Origin: an uncultured Aquimarina sp. | Lineage (GTDB): Bacteria; Bacteroidota; Bacteroidia; Flavobacteriales; Flavobacteriaceae | Direction of reading: 5' to 3' | DNA: 64,000 bases | Assembly (NCBI GenBank): GCA_947498935.1 | Contig: CANMMM010000016.1 | Location: forward strand, 61,611-125,610 | Part shown: piece after piece, positions 19,201 through 29,862 of the stretch | Layout: each line of letters opens with the position of its first letter | Position numbering within the stretch: position 1 is the stretch's first letter | The notes under the pieces: generated by a model | Told to the model about the DNA's origin: nothing | Databases searched by the model: none | What the model saw: only the letters and a program-made list of their open reading frames with translations | Program-made: the position numbers and the translations under genes

Positions 19201-20072
19201 TTTTTTAAATTATTTCGCTCCGCCCATTCTGTCCAAGAGCCATCATAGACCTTTAAGTGACGTTTATATCCGATTGTACAAGCCAGCATTATGATACAAG
19301 CAGTCATTCCCGAGCCACAGCTAAATACCAATGTTTCTTCGGGGGTACATTTTTCATCAAAAAGGGCATATAGCTCCTGTTCTGATTTATAGCTACCATT
19401 GTGTAGCACATCTTGGTAGGGGATGTTAATAGAATTTTTGATGTGACCACTTTTTAAATGTTTTCTAGGTTCTTCTCCAGTTCCATTAAACCTACTTGCT
19501 GATCTCGCATCTACAATCGTGAATGTTTTTTCCTCAGTATTTTTTAAAACATGCTCGAACTTGATGACTAATGAATGGTCTAAATTAGCTTGGAAAGTAC
19601 CTGTTTCAAAAAGCGTAAGATGTGTTTTTTCGGTTCTGAAACCTTTTGCAATCCATTCAGGAAGTCCACCATTTAAAACAGCTATTTTTTTATGTCCCAT
19701 CACATTAAATAGCCACCAAACTCTAGGGCTAGAATAGACTCCATTAGTGTCAAAAACGACAATTTCAGCGTCTTTATGAATCCCCAGTTTTCTACATTCC
19801 ATCTCGAACATAGTAGGCGTGGGAATTGTATTAGGAAACGCACTTGTTTGGTCGAGAAATGTATTCTTTAAGTCAAAAAAACGGGCATTAGGAATCGTCT
19901 TGTCGAATTTTTCGAACTCTTTTCCAGTAGCATTATTTGTTAGACTAGCATCTAGTATAATTAAGTTGGGATTATCTAGGTGTTCATGCAGCCATTCTGC
20001 GGATACGATTTTTTTCAATTGTATGTCTAATTTAGTGTGATATTTAGAAGTGATTTTAACTTTTTGTAGCAA
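19197..20072 (-). CDS. Sulfurtransferase (two rhodanese domains)
   Basis: VSAEWLHEHL, LDASL, CGSGMTACIIMLA active-site loop, YDGSWTEWA. Confidence 0.9.
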   Translation of the reverse strand: MLQKVKITSKYHTKLDIQLKKIVSAEWLHEHLDNPNLIILDASLTNNATGKEFEKFDKTIPNARFFDLKNTFLDQTSAFPNTIPTPTMFEMECRKLGIHKDAEIVVFDTNGVYSSPRVWWLFNVMGHKKIAVLNGGLPEWIAKGFRTEKTHLTLFETGTFQANLDHSLVIKFEHVLKNTEEKTFTIVDARSASRFNGTGEEPRKHLKSGHIKNSINIPYQDVLHNGSYKSEQELYALFDEKCTPEETLVFSCGSGMTACIIMLACTIGYKRHLKVYDGSWTEWAERNNLKK

Positions 20073-20191
20073 ATTATAAAAAATTGAAACTGCTTCTTAA
20101 TTAAATGAAGATACTACTTAATTTTAGAAGTTATTATTTTTTGAAGATGAAAAGTGTTATCCTATTTTTTCAATTTTTTGCGGTATTACTT

Positions 20192-20279
20192 GCGTTAGGG
20201 ATAGGAGCGGCATCCTTTTTTGGTTTTTTGTAAAACCAAAAAAGATACAGCGGATAGCCCGACCCTTGTGGTAACGCCC
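20192..20279 (+). repeat. Dispersed repeat family A, copy A3 (central module 2)
   Basis: GCGTTAGGGATAGGAGCGGCATCCTTTTTTGGTTTT...AAAACCAAAAAAGATACAGCGGATAGCCCGACCCTTGTGGTAACGCCC. Confidence 0.93.
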
Positions 20280-20292
20280 AAATTATTCATAT

Positions 20293-20454
20293 TGAACTTA
20301 TCTTGCCTTTTTCTTTTCCCTAAAAAATGGCTGAAATTCACCTGTGTTTCGTTACTTTATTTATCCGTAGCGCTGCTATGAATTTCAAAAAGTGCCTTAT
20401 CCAGTCAAATTTCCTCTCATTTTCGGTCAAAAACAAAAAACCAAGATGAGTTCA
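20293..20454 (+). repeat. MITE-like repeat family B, copy B1
   Basis: TGAACTTATCTTG...CAAGATGAGTTCA ends; interior shared with B2-B4. Confidence 0.9.
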
Positions 20455-20461
20455 TAAAAAA

Positions 20462-20508
20462 TGCACCTCTATTAGTTTTATTTTTTGAATACTAACAGAG
20501 ATGCATTG
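20462..20508 (-). terminator. Probable porX terminator
   Basis: Minus strand TGCATCTCTGTTAGT...ACTAATAGAGGTGCA followed by TTTTTT. Confidence 0.65.
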
Positions 20509-20536
20509 CTATTTTTTTGGAGTTATATTGTACTTA

Positions 20537-22087
20537 TTATTTAGGATTAAGTACTACAAAGGGGATAATCATCTCTTCTAAGGAGACGCCTCCGTGCTGA
20601 TAGGTGTTTCTGTAATAACTCACATAATGATTGTAATTATTAGGGTAGGCAAAGAAATAATCGCCTTTGGCAAAGATAAAGGAACTACTCATATTGATAG
20701 CGGGTAGGTGGATCTCTCGCGGATTGGTGGCGGCTAGTACTTCTCTGTCTTCATAGGTGAGGCTTTTTCCTGTTTTGTAACGCAGGTTGAGACTCGTATT
20801 TTTATCTCCTATTACCTTGGATGGATTTTTTACGTTAATAGTACCGTGATCTGTAGTGATAAGTAGTTTAAAGCCCATCTGTTGTGCTTGCTGGATCATC
20901 TCTAATAATGGTGAGTTCTTAAACCAGCTCTGAGTTAAGGAACGGTAGGACTTGTCGTTAGAAGCAAGTTCTTTGATCACTTCCATTTCTGTTTTGCTAT
21001 GGGATAGCATGTCTACAAAATTATAGACTACTACCGTTAGGTCATTGTCCTTAAGTCCTTTGAAATTATCGGCTAATGTCCTTCCAGATTTTTCGTTGGT
21101 AATCTTGTAATATTCGTGTTTAATGTTGAGCCCTAATCGTTTTAGTTGAGCGGTTAGGAATTCATTTTCATTCATGTTTTTTCCTCCTTCATCGGTGTCA
21201 TCTAACCAAAGATCGGGATGCTTTTTCTTCATTTCGGCAGGCATAAGCCCTGAGAAAATGGCATTACGTGCATACTGTGTAGCGGTGGGTAGGATGCTAT
21301 AGTAGGAGTGTTCTTCTTCTTTTTTGTAATAATTATTTACAATGGGTTCAAAGGCTTTCCATTGATCATATCGCAGGTTATCGATCACTACGAATAGGGT
21401 AGGTTGTTGCTTGCTAAGCTCTGGAACTACTTTTTCTTTAAACAGTTGATGCGACATGACAGGGGCATCTGCGTTTTTAGAAAACCAATCGGTGTAGTTT
21501 TTATCAATAAATTTACAGAACTGGGAATTGGCTTCTATTTTCTGAGATTCTAAAATCTCGAACATGCCTGTATCTTCTATATTCTCTAATTGCATCTCCC
21601 AGTAGAGTAGCTTCTGATAAAGGTCTGCCCACTCTTTATAAGAGTTTACCATGGCCATATCCATGGCTATTTTTCGGAATTCTTGTTGGTAATTAGAGGT
21701 CGTTTTCTCGGATACCAATCTAGAATTATCTAGGTTTTTTTTGAGACTGAGTAATATTTGATTCGGATTCACGGGTTTAATCAGGTAGTCTGCTATTTTA
21801 CTACCGATGGCTTCTTCCATGATATATTCCTCTTCACTTTTAGTAATCATTACTACTGGGAGGCTGTCATTTTTTTCTTTGATTTCAGACAGGGTTTCGA
21901 TACCGGATAGCCCTGGCATGTTTTCGTCTAAGAAAACAATATCAAAATTATGATCTTCGAGAATATCGATTGCTTCGGTACCACTCTGGCACTTGGTCAC
22001 TGAATAATTCTTTTTTTCTAGAAAAAGAATGTGAGGTTTTAGCAAATCGATTTCGTCATCTACCCATAGTATATTTATCGTACTCAT
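20537..22087 (-). CDS. porX: PorX-type response regulator with C-terminal PglZ domain (type IX secretion regulation)
   Basis: ILWVDDEIDLL...VFLDENMPG...KP receiver; PglZ region (LFVVIDNLRYDQW, LLITTDHGTINV). Confidence 0.93.
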   Translation of the reverse strand: MSTINILWVDDEIDLLKPHILFLEKKNYSVTKCQSGTEAIDILEDHNFDIVFLDENMPGLSGIETLSEIKEKNDSLPVVMITKSEEEYIMEEAIGSKIADYLIKPVNPNQILLSLKKNLDNSRLVSEKTTSNYQQEFRKIAMDMAMVNSYKEWADLYQKLLYWEMQLENIEDTGMFEILESQKIEANSQFCKFIDKNYTDWFSKNADAPVMSHQLFKEKVVPELSKQQPTLFVVIDNLRYDQWKAFEPIVNNYYKKEEEHSYYSILPTATQYARNAIFSGLMPAEMKKKHPDLWLDDTDEGGKNMNENEFLTAQLKRLGLNIKHEYYKITNEKSGRTLADNFKGLKDNDLTVVVYNFVDMLSHSKTEMEVIKELASNDKSYRSLTQSWFKNSPLLEMIQQAQQMGFKLLITTDHGTINVKNPSKVIGDKNTSLNLRYKTGKSLTYEDREVLAATNPREIHLPAINMSSSFIFAKGDYFFAYPNNYNHYVSYYRNTYQHGGVSLEEMIIPFVVLNPK

Positions 22088-22262
22088 TTATATCGTTTGG
22101 TGTTAGTTTGGTTCAAAAAAATTTGGAGCGCTTTTTTCTTTTGGATCGTGTAGCATACACTAAAAGTGAATCAAAATACGACCTTAGAAATGATAAATCA
22201 AAATTCTTAATTTATTATTCTGAATACATACCTATATTTGTGCTGCTAAAAGTAGAGTAAAC

Positions 22263-23492
22263 TTGAAAAAAAGAAATAAGCTTAAAATACTAAACGATCC
22301 AATTTACGGATTTATTACGATACCTAATGAACTAATTTTTGATTTATTAGAACACCGATATTTTCAGCGATTGCGTAGAATATCTCAGATGGGGTTATCG
22401 TATCTAGTATATCCTGGGGCACACCATACGCGATTTCATCATGCGCTGGGATGCATGCATCTGATGCAAAATGTAGTGCGAGTCCTTCGTTTTAAGGGGG
22501 TTACTATTTCTGAAGAGGAAGAAGATGCATTGTATGTAGCTATCTTGTTACACGATATAGGACACGGTCCTTTTTCGCATGCAATGGAACATAGTATCGT
22601 GAATGAGGTAACCCATGAATCGATATCACTACTTTTTATGGAACGTATCAATGAGGATTTTAACGGGAGTTTAACGTTGGCGATCCAAATTTTTAAAGGC
22701 GAGTACCATCGTGAGTTTTTACATCAGTTGATTTCGAGTCAGTTGGATATGGATCGCTTAGACTATTTAAAGAGAGATAGCTTCTATACGGGGGTTGCAG
22801 AAGGAAATATCAATAGCGAGCGACTGATTACCATGCTATCCGTTGTAGATGATAAGCTAGTGGTAGAAGAGAAAGGAATCTACTCTGTAGAAAAATTCTT
22901 GTTAGCTAGACGATTGATGTACTGGCAGGTATACTTACATAAGACGAGTTTAGTAGCAGAAAATTTATTGATTCGTGTACTGAAAAGAGCAAAGGAATTA
23001 GTGGAGCAAGGCACTGTATTACACTGTAGTAAACCACTGGCTTTCTTTTTAGAAAATAAGATTACGGCTGCCAATTTTAGCACTGAGGTATTAGAAACTT
23101 TTTCGAAATTGGATGATTATGACATTATTTCAGCGATGAAGGAGTGGGCTACTGCCGATGATTATGTATTACGTAATTTATGCAAGATGATCATTGACAG
23201 AGATCTCTTGCGAATTAAAATAAAGAAAAAGCCTTTTAGCGAGGCTAAAATAAATAAACAGATCAGGAAACTAAGAGAGATAGATTCGATTTCTGAGGCA
23301 GAAGCTGCCTATTTTGTGTTCTCTGGTGAGATTGTAAATCAAGCCTATGACCAAAATAAGCAAAATATTCACATCGTATATAAATCCAAGAAGATTGTTG
23401 ATATTGTGAGTGCTACAGATCAGTTTAATCTCAAGGCACTGTCTAAACCAGTGACTAAATATTTTATATGTTATCCAAAGTCTGAAGATTAA
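22263..23492 (+). CDS. HD domain phosphohydrolase (dNTPase/SAMHD1-like)
   Basis: RFHHALG, LLHDIGHGPFSHAMEH, QLDMDRLDYLKRDSFYTG; TTG start. Confidence 0.9.
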   Translation: MKKRNKLKILNDPIYGFITIPNELIFDLLEHRYFQRLRRISQMGLSYLVYPGAHHTRFHHALGCMHLMQNVVRVLRFKGVTISEEEEDALYVAILLHDIGHGPFSHAMEHSIVNEVTHESISLLFMERINEDFNGSLTLAIQIFKGEYHREFLHQLISSQLDMDRLDYLKRDSFYTGVAEGNINSERLITMLSVVDDKLVVEEKGIYSVEKFLLARRLMYWQVYLHKTSLVAENLLIRVLKRAKELVEQGTVLHCSKPLAFFLENKITAANFSTEVLETFSKLDDYDIISAMKEWATADDYVLRNLCKMIIDRDLLRIKIKKKPFSEAKINKQIRKLREIDSISEAEAAYFVFSGEIVNQAYDQNKQNIHIVYKSKKIVDIVSATDQFNLKALSKPVTKYFICYPKSED

Positions 23493-23517
23493 GACATTTT
23501 TTATATTTTTGTAGTTA

Positions 23518-24546
23518 ATGATTTTTACAGCCACACAGATTGCAGGTATTCTAAACGGGGAGATCGAAGGAGATGAAACCGTAGAGGTATCCAAGCTAGC
23601 AAAGATAGAAGAAGGGACATCAGGTTCTCTTACATTTCTTTCTAACCCTAAATATACACCTTACATTTATTCTACGAATGCTTCTATTACTATTGTAGAC
23701 AAGACATTTGAAGCCGAAACACCAATCAAAACTACGTTGATACGGGTCGAGGACGCCTACAAAGCATTTTCGCAATTATTGGAATATTACAATATGGTGA
23801 AAATGAATAAAAAAGGGATCGAACAGCCGAATTACGTAGCAGAAACTGCTACGTATGGAGACGATATTTACCTAGGTGCATTCTCCTACTTAGGTGAGAA
23901 TGTAGTACTGGGTACTAATGTAAAGATATATCCTAATGTATATATCGGAGATAACGTAACCCTAGGTGATAATGTAGTCGTATTTGCAGGAGCAAAAATT
24001 TATTCCGAAACGGTTATTGGCGATGATTGTGTGATACATAGCGGTGCTATTGTAGGTGCAGATGGTTTTGGTTTTACTCCTAATGAAAAAGGAGAGTATA
24101 GCAAGGTACCACAAACAGGAAATGTGATCATCGAGTCGAATGTAGATGTAGGTGCTGGTACAACGATTGATAGAGCTACTTTAGGATCTACGATTATCCG
24201 TAAGGGAGTAAAGTTAGACAATCAAATCCAAATTGCCCATAATGTAGAAATTGGCGAGCATACTGCGATTGCTGCCCAGACAGGTGTGGCAGGCTCTACC
24301 AAAATAGGAAAACACTGCCTGATTGGTGGGCAAGTAGGTATTGCAGGACATCTGACCATAGGCAATAAGGTGCGAATCCAAGCACAATCGGGAATAGGAA
24401 GAAATATTAAGGATGGAGAAGCCATACAGGGGTCTCCAGCACTTGGGTATTCGGATTATAATAAATCGTATGTCCATTTTAAGAATTTACCCAAAATTGT
24501 AGATAGAGTATACAAACTTGAGAAAAAGATAAACCACAATGAGTAA
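23518..24546 (+). CDS. lpxD: UDP-3-O-acylglucosamine N-acyltransferase
   Basis: Hexapeptide repeats, [34 protein letters not shown]. Confidence 0.93.
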   Translation: MIFTATQIAGILNGEIEGDETVEVSKLAKIEEGTSGSLTFLSNPKYTPYIYSTNASITIVDKTFEAETPIKTTLIRVEDAYKAFSQLLEYYNMVKMNKKGIEQPNYVAETATYGDDIYLGAFSYLGENVVLGTNVKIYPNVYIGDNVTLGDNVVVFAGAKIYSETVIGDDCVIHSGAIVGADGFGFTPNEKGEYSKVPQTGNVIIESNVDVGAGTTIDRATLGSTIIRKGVKLDNQIQIAHNVEIGEHTAIAAQTGVAGSTKIGKHCLIGGQVGIAGHLTIGNKVRIQAQSGIGRNIKDGEAIQGSPALGYSDYNKSYVHFKNLPKIVDRVYKLEKKINHNE

Positions 24547-25942
24547 TGCTACTGTAAGCAAACAAAGAACTATCCAACAAGCCATCGAACTAAAAGGGGT
24601 AGGGCTGCACACAGGAAAAGAAGTTACACTAACATTTAAGCCAGCACCAGAAAATCACGGATATGCTTTCTCTCGTGTAGACTTAGAAGGGCATCCAGTT
24701 ATAGAGGCGAGTGCTAATTATGTAACCAATACACAACGCGGTACCAACTTAGAAAAAAATGGAGTTAGTATACAAACGTCAGAACACGTATTAGCCGCTT
24801 GTGTAGGACTAGAAATAGATAACCTATTAATAGAGCTAGATGCTTCAGAACCTCCTATCATGGATGGGTCTAGTAAGTTTTTTATAGAAGCATTAGAAAA
24901 AGCAGGGATCGTAGCGCAAGAAGCAGAGAGAGAAGAATACATCGTTAAGGATGTGATTTCTTACATAGATGAAGAGTCTGGTAGCGAAATTCTGATCATG
25001 CCTTCTGATGAATATCAGGTCACTACAATGGTGGATTTTGGTACGAAAGTACTAGGTACCCAGAACGCCTCTTTAAAAAAATTAGCTGATTTTAAAGCAG
25101 AGATAGCAAATGCCAGAACATTTAGTTTTTTACACGAGTTAGAAATGTTATTAGAACATGGACTCATTAAAGGAGGAGACTTAAATAATGCCATCGTATA
25201 TGTAGATAAAGAGATTAGCGAGGCTACTATGGAGAAATTGCGCGAAGCATTTAATAAAGAATCTATCGCCGTAAAACCCAATGGTATTTTAGATAATCTA
25301 ACACTACATTACCCAAACGAGGCTGCTAGACATAAATTATTAGATGTCATAGGAGATTTAGCATTGATTGGTACTCGAATTAGAGGAAAAGTCATTGCTA
25401 ATAAACCAGGGCATTATATCAATACGCAGTTTGCTAAGAAATTAGCAAAAATCATTAAGATCGATAAAAGAAATAAAGTTCCAACCTTCGATCTTACCAA
25501 AGAACCATTGATGGATATCAATAAAATAATGAATATGCTACCGCATAGACCACCATTTTTATTGATCGATCGTATCATAGAGATGTCTGATAAGCATGTG
25601 GTAGGTATGAAGAATGTGACGATGAATGAACCTTTTTTTGTAGGTCATTTTCCAGGAGCACCAGTAATGCCAGGGGTACTACAAGTAGAAGCGATGGCAC
25701 AGACAGGAGGGATTTTAGCACTAAGTACGGTGCCAGATCCAGAAAACTACCTTACTTATTTTATGAAAATAGATAAGGTAAAGTTTAAGCAACAAGTATT
25801 ACCAGGGGATACCCTGATATTTAAGTTAGAATTATTAACACCTATACGTAGAGGTATCTGTCATATGCAAGCATATGCATATGCAAATGGTAAGTTAGTT
25901 ACCGAGGCAGAACTGATGGCTCAGATCGTAAAATCAAAATAA
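24539..25942 (+). CDS. lpxC-fabZ: Bifunctional LpxC deacetylase / FabZ dehydratase
   Basis: N-terminal LpxC ([10 protein letters not shown]...SEHVLAA...MDGSS) fused to FabZ ([14 protein letters not shown]...[20 protein letters not shown]). Confidence 0.94.
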   Translation: MSNATVSKQRTIQQAIELKGVGLHTGKEVTLTFKPAPENHGYAFSRVDLEGHPVIEASANYVTNTQRGTNLEKNGVSIQTSEHVLAACVGLEIDNLLIELDASEPPIMDGSSKFFIEALEKAGIVAQEAEREEYIVKDVISYIDEESGSEILIMPSDEYQVTTMVDFGTKVLGTQNASLKKLADFKAEIANARTFSFLHELEMLLEHGLIKGGDLNNAIVYVDKEISEATMEKLREAFNKESIAVKPNGILDNLTLHYPNEAARHKLLDVIGDLALIGTRIRGKVIANKPGHYINTQFAKKLAKIIKIDKRNKVPTFDLTKEPLMDINKIMNMLPHRPPFLLIDRIIEMSDKHVVGMKNVTMNEPFFVGHFPGAPVMPGVLQVEAMAQTGGILALSTVPDPENYLTYFMKIDKVKFKQQVLPGDTLIFKLELLTPIRRGICHMQAYAYANGKLVTEAELMAQIVKSK

Positions 25943-25995
25943 AAAAAATTGATGCCCTATTGGCATGATCGAATTTTTATAATACAAAAAGACGC

Positions 25996-26778
25996 ATGAA
26001 TCAACCGTTAGCATATGTGCATCCAGGTGCAAAAATCGCAAAGAACGTAGTGATTGAACCTTTTACTACGATACATAATAATGTAATAATAGGAGAGGGT
26101 ACTTGGATAGGATCAAACGTGACCATTATGGAAGGCGCACGTATCGGTAAGAATTGCAGCATTTTTCCAGGTGCTGTCATCTCTGCGGTACCACAAGACA
26201 AAAAATTCAATGACGAGGATACTACTACAGAGATCGGAGACAATACTACGATTAGAGAATGTGTAACCATCAATAGAGGAACTACAGATAGAATGAAAAC
26301 TAAGATTGGTTCTAACTGTTGGATCATGGCGTATTGTCATATAGCACATGATTGTATTGTAGGAGATCATTGTATTTTCTCTAACAATAGTACATTAGCA
26401 GGGCATATCAATGTAGGTGATTATGTAGTATTAGCAGGAATGGCAGCAGTACAGCAATTTTGTAGTATTGGAAATCATGCCTTCGTTACAGGAGGATCAT
26501 TGGTACGAAAAGATGTCCCTCCGTATGTAAAAGCAGCTAGAGAACCATTATCATATGTAGGTATTAATTCTATAGGGCTGCGTAGAAGAGGATTTACGAC
26601 AGAAAAAATCCGTGAGGTTCAATCTATCTATAGAATATTGTATCAAAGCAAGTATAATAATACACAAGCAGTAGCATTTATAGAAGCAGAAATGGAAGCT
26701 ACTCCAGAACGGGACGAAGTACTCGAGTTTATCAAGAATTCTCAGCGAGGAATCATGAAAGGATACTTTTCGAACTAA
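25996..26778 (+). CDS. lpxA: UDP-N-acetylglucosamine acyltransferase
   Basis: Hexapeptide repeats, NRGT, MAYCHIAHDC, GLRRRGF. Confidence 0.94.
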   Translation: MNQPLAYVHPGAKIAKNVVIEPFTTIHNNVIIGEGTWIGSNVTIMEGARIGKNCSIFPGAVISAVPQDKKFNDEDTTTEIGDNTTIRECVTINRGTTDRMKTKIGSNCWIMAYCHIAHDCIVGDHCIFSNNSTLAGHINVGDYVVLAGMAAVQQFCSIGNHAFVTGGSLVRKDVPPYVKAAREPLSYVGINSIGLRRRGFTTEKIREVQSIYRILYQSKYNNTQAVAFIEAEMEATPERDEVLEFIKNSQRGIMKGYFSN

Positions 26779-26828
26779 ATTCTCGTCATAGATAAAGATT
26801 AGCAATAAAAAACTAAAAAATATACACA

Positions 26829-27395
26829 ATGGCAAGTACAAGTGATATCAGAAATGGATTATGTATCAAATATAACCATGACATTTATAAAATTGTAGAG
26901 TTTTTGCACGTAAAGCCAGGAAAAGGACCTGCATTCGTGCGTACCAAATTAAAAAGTGTAACTACAGGAAAAGTAATTGATAACACATTTTCTGCAGGAC
27001 ATAAAATAGAAGATGTACGTGTAGAGACTCATAAATTTCAGTATTTGTATGCAGAAGGAGATACCTATCACTTCATGAATACAGATGATTACAATCAGAT
27101 TACCTTAGAAAAATCTACGTTAGATGCACCAGGTTTACTAAAAGAAGGAGAAGTAGTAACTGTGATTATCAATTCAGAAGACCAAATGCCATTATCTGTA
27201 GAGATGCCAGCAAGTGTAATTCTAGAAGTAACCGCTACAGAACCAGGTGTAAAAGGAAATACAGCTACCAATGCTACTAAGCCAGCTACAGTAGAAACAG
27301 GAGCAGAAGTAATGGTACCGCTATTCATCAATGAGGGTGATAAAATAAAGGTAGAAACAGAAAAAGGAACCTATAAAGAACGTATCAAAGAATAA
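26829..27395 (+). CDS. efp: Elongation factor P
   Basis: 188 aa; HVKPGKGPAFVRTKLK and C-terminal GDKIKVETEKGTYKERIKE. Confidence 0.96.
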   Translation: MASTSDIRNGLCIKYNHDIYKIVEFLHVKPGKGPAFVRTKLKSVTTGKVIDNTFSAGHKIEDVRVETHKFQYLYAEGDTYHFMNTDDYNQITLEKSTLDAPGLLKEGEVVTVIINSEDQMPLSVEMPASVILEVTATEPGVKGNTATNATKPATVETGAEVMVPLFINEGDKIKVETEKGTYKERIKE

Positions 27396-27439
27396 AAGTA
27401 GGTGCGCTTTTATAGATACCATCCTTACGAATCATTTTT

Positions 27440-28375
27440 ATGAAATTTCCACAACCGCATACCTTAGCACAGATTGCTACCATCATTTCATCCGAATACA
27501 TAGGAGCAGCAGATTTTCCAGTTACAGGAATGAATGAAATACATGTTGTTACAGCAGGTGATATTGTATTTGTAGATCACCCTAAGTATTATGATAAAGC
27601 CTTGGAGAGTGCTGCTACAATTATCTTGATTAATAAAAAAGTAGCATGTCCAGAAGGTAAAGCCTTGTTGATCTCAGAAGATCCTTTTAGAGATTTTAAT
27701 AAGCTCACAACATACTTTAAACCTTTTGAGAAAGCCACGAATACCATTGCAGCATCTACTACGATAGGAGAAAATACTGTGATACAGCCAGGTGCTTTTA
27801 TCGGTAATAATGTAGTAATAGGAGATCATTGTATGATTCATGCCAATGTTTCTATTTATGACGGTGCTGTGATAGGAGATCATGTTACGATTCATGCAGG
27901 AACTGTATTAGGTGGAGATGCTTTTTATTATAAGAAGCGTCCCGAAGGATTTGATCAATTACTATCCGGAGGAAATGTAGTGATAGAAGACCATGTACAT
28001 CTAGGAGCATTATGTACGATCGATAGAGGAGTTACAGGTGCCACCACGATCCGTAAAGGAACTAAAATAGATAACCAAGTACATATAGGACATGATACCG
28101 TAATTGGAGAAAAATGCCTGATCGCCTCTCAGGTAGGAATTGCAGGTTGTGTGATCATAGAAGATGAAGTAACCATTTGGGGACAAGTAGGTATTACCAG
28201 TGGTATTACCATCGGTACAAAAGCTATTATTTCTGCACAATCAGGAATCAGTAAATCCTTAGAAGGTCATAAAAGTTATTTCGGAACTCCCGCAGATGAT
28301 TTTAGGAAGAAGTATAAAGAAATCGCTGCTATCAGACAAATTCCAGAAATAATAGAAAAACTAAAAGATAAATAA
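27440..28375 (+). CDS. Second LpxD-like UDP-3-O-acylglucosamine N-acyltransferase paralog
   Basis: Hexapeptide repeats, IDNQVHIGHDTVIGEKCLIASQVGIAG; diverges from 23518 lpxD (GGDAFYYKKR instead of GADGFGF). Confidence 0.85.
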   Translation: MKFPQPHTLAQIATIISSEYIGAADFPVTGMNEIHVVTAGDIVFVDHPKYYDKALESAATIILINKKVACPEGKALLISEDPFRDFNKLTTYFKPFEKATNTIAASTTIGENTVIQPGAFIGNNVVIGDHCMIHANVSIYDGAVIGDHVTIHAGTVLGGDAFYYKKRPEGFDQLLSGGNVVIEDHVHLGALCTIDRGVTGATTIRKGTKIDNQVHIGHDTVIGEKCLIASQVGIAGCVIIEDEVTIWGQVGITSGITIGTKAIISAQSGISKSLEGHKSYFGTPADDFRKKYKEIAAIRQIPEIIEKLKDK

Positions 28376-28566
28376 TTTGTGCTTACTCTTTTGGGTGGAT
28401 TACTAAGGATGAAAATAAGCGCTAGATAGTGTTGTATATAGAATTAGCAATGCTATCAGGTGATTAACGATAAATACATAAATTAAAAATATTTTTTTCA
28501 TTTTCATTTTAACTACGTTTTCAAAAGCGTACTTTTGGGAAAGAAAAATAAAAAAATCATAACGCA

Positions 28567-29448
28567 ATGAGTGTTTTAGTAAATAAAGATTCTAAAATTA
28601 TAGTTCAAGGATTTACTGGTAGCGAAGGTACTTTTCACGCAGGTCAGATGATTGAGTACGGAACAAATGTAGTGGGAGGAGTAACTCCAGGAAAAGGAGG
28701 GCAAACCCATCTAGATAAACCTGTATTCAATACTGTACAAGAAGCAGTAGAAAAAGTAGGAGCAGATACTACCATTATTTTTGTACCACCAGCATTTGCA
28801 GCTGATGCTATCATGGAAGCAGCTGATGCAGGTATCAAAGTAATCATTGCTATTACAGAAGGAATCCCTGTTGCAGATATGATTAAAGCAGCTGATTATA
28901 TAAAGGATAAAGACTGTAGACTGATCGGACCAAACTGTCCTGGAATCATTACGCCAGGAGAAGCAAAAGTAGGGATCATGCCTGGTTTTGTTTTCAAAAA
29001 AGGAAACGTAGGTATTGTATCTAAATCAGGAACGTTAACCTATGAAGCTGCAGACCAAGTAGTAAAACAAGGATTAGGAATCACTACTGCTATTGGTATC
29101 GGAGGAGATCCTATTATCGGAACTACAACTAAAGAAGCTGTAGAATTATTAATTAATGATCCAGAGACAAGCTGTGTAGTAATGATTGGAGAAATCGGAG
29201 GACAGCTAGAAGCAGACGCTGCAAAGTGGATCAAAGAAAGCGGAACTTCTAAGCCAGTTGTAGGATTTATAGCAGGTGAGACAGCTCCAGCAGGTCGTAC
29301 TATGGGGCATGCAGGTGCTATTGTAGGAGGTAGTGAAGATACAGCAGCAGCTAAGAAAGCGATCATGAGAGAATGTGGTATCCATGTAGTAGATTCTCCA
29401 GCTGAAATCGGTAAAAAAGTAGCAGAAGTACTTACATTAGTACACTAA
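28567..29448 (+). CDS. sucD: Succinyl-CoA ligase alpha subunit
   Basis: [44 protein letters not shown]. Confidence 0.96.
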   Translation: MSVLVNKDSKIIVQGFTGSEGTFHAGQMIEYGTNVVGGVTPGKGGQTHLDKPVFNTVQEAVEKVGADTTIIFVPPAFAADAIMEAADAGIKVIIAITEGIPVADMIKAADYIKDKDCRLIGPNCPGIITPGEAKVGIMPGFVFKKGNVGIVSKSGTLTYEAADQVVKQGLGITTAIGIGGDPIIGTTTKEAVELLINDPETSCVVMIGEIGGQLEADAAKWIKESGTSKPVVGFIAGETAPAGRTMGHAGAIVGGSEDTAAAKKAIMRECGIHVVDSPAEIGKKVAEVLTLVH

Positions 29449-29471
29449 GAGCTATATAATTATATCTTATC

Positions 29472-29512
29472 AAACACCTATTATACATTCATTGTGTAAT
29501 AGGTGTTTTTTT
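29472..29512 (+). terminator. sucD intrinsic terminator
   Basis: AACACCTATTATACA ttcat TGTGTAATAGGTGTT TTTTT. Confidence 0.85.
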
Positions 29513-29536
29513 ATGCACTGTTTTTATCTTTTATTA

Positions 29537-29623
29537 GGGCGTTCCCCAAGGGTCGGGCTATTCGCTACAATTCCTCGCACTCCTCACGTCGTACTGTGGG
29601 ATTTCCACTACTATCCCTAACGC
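29537..29623 (-). repeat. Dispersed repeat family A, copy A4 (central module 1)
   Basis: Reverse complement GCGTTAGGGATAGTAGTGGAAATCCCACAGTACGACG...CCCTTGGGGAACGCCC. Confidence 0.93.
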
Positions 29624-29862
29624 AAAGAAATGCGGTACTTCTTTAACACGCTATTTTAGGTACTTGTTACTCGTTTTTGTATGGGATAAAAGCCACTTTA
29701 ATAATAAGATAAGTGTTGTAATACACTTTAATTGTTAAAATATTCATAACTCATGTAACAAAAAAAGCGCAAAGAAGACTTATTTATGTAAACTTTCTTT
29801 AATTTAATAGATCAACTTTTAAACACGGTAAAACGTACAATCAATTAACTCCAAGTAACTAA

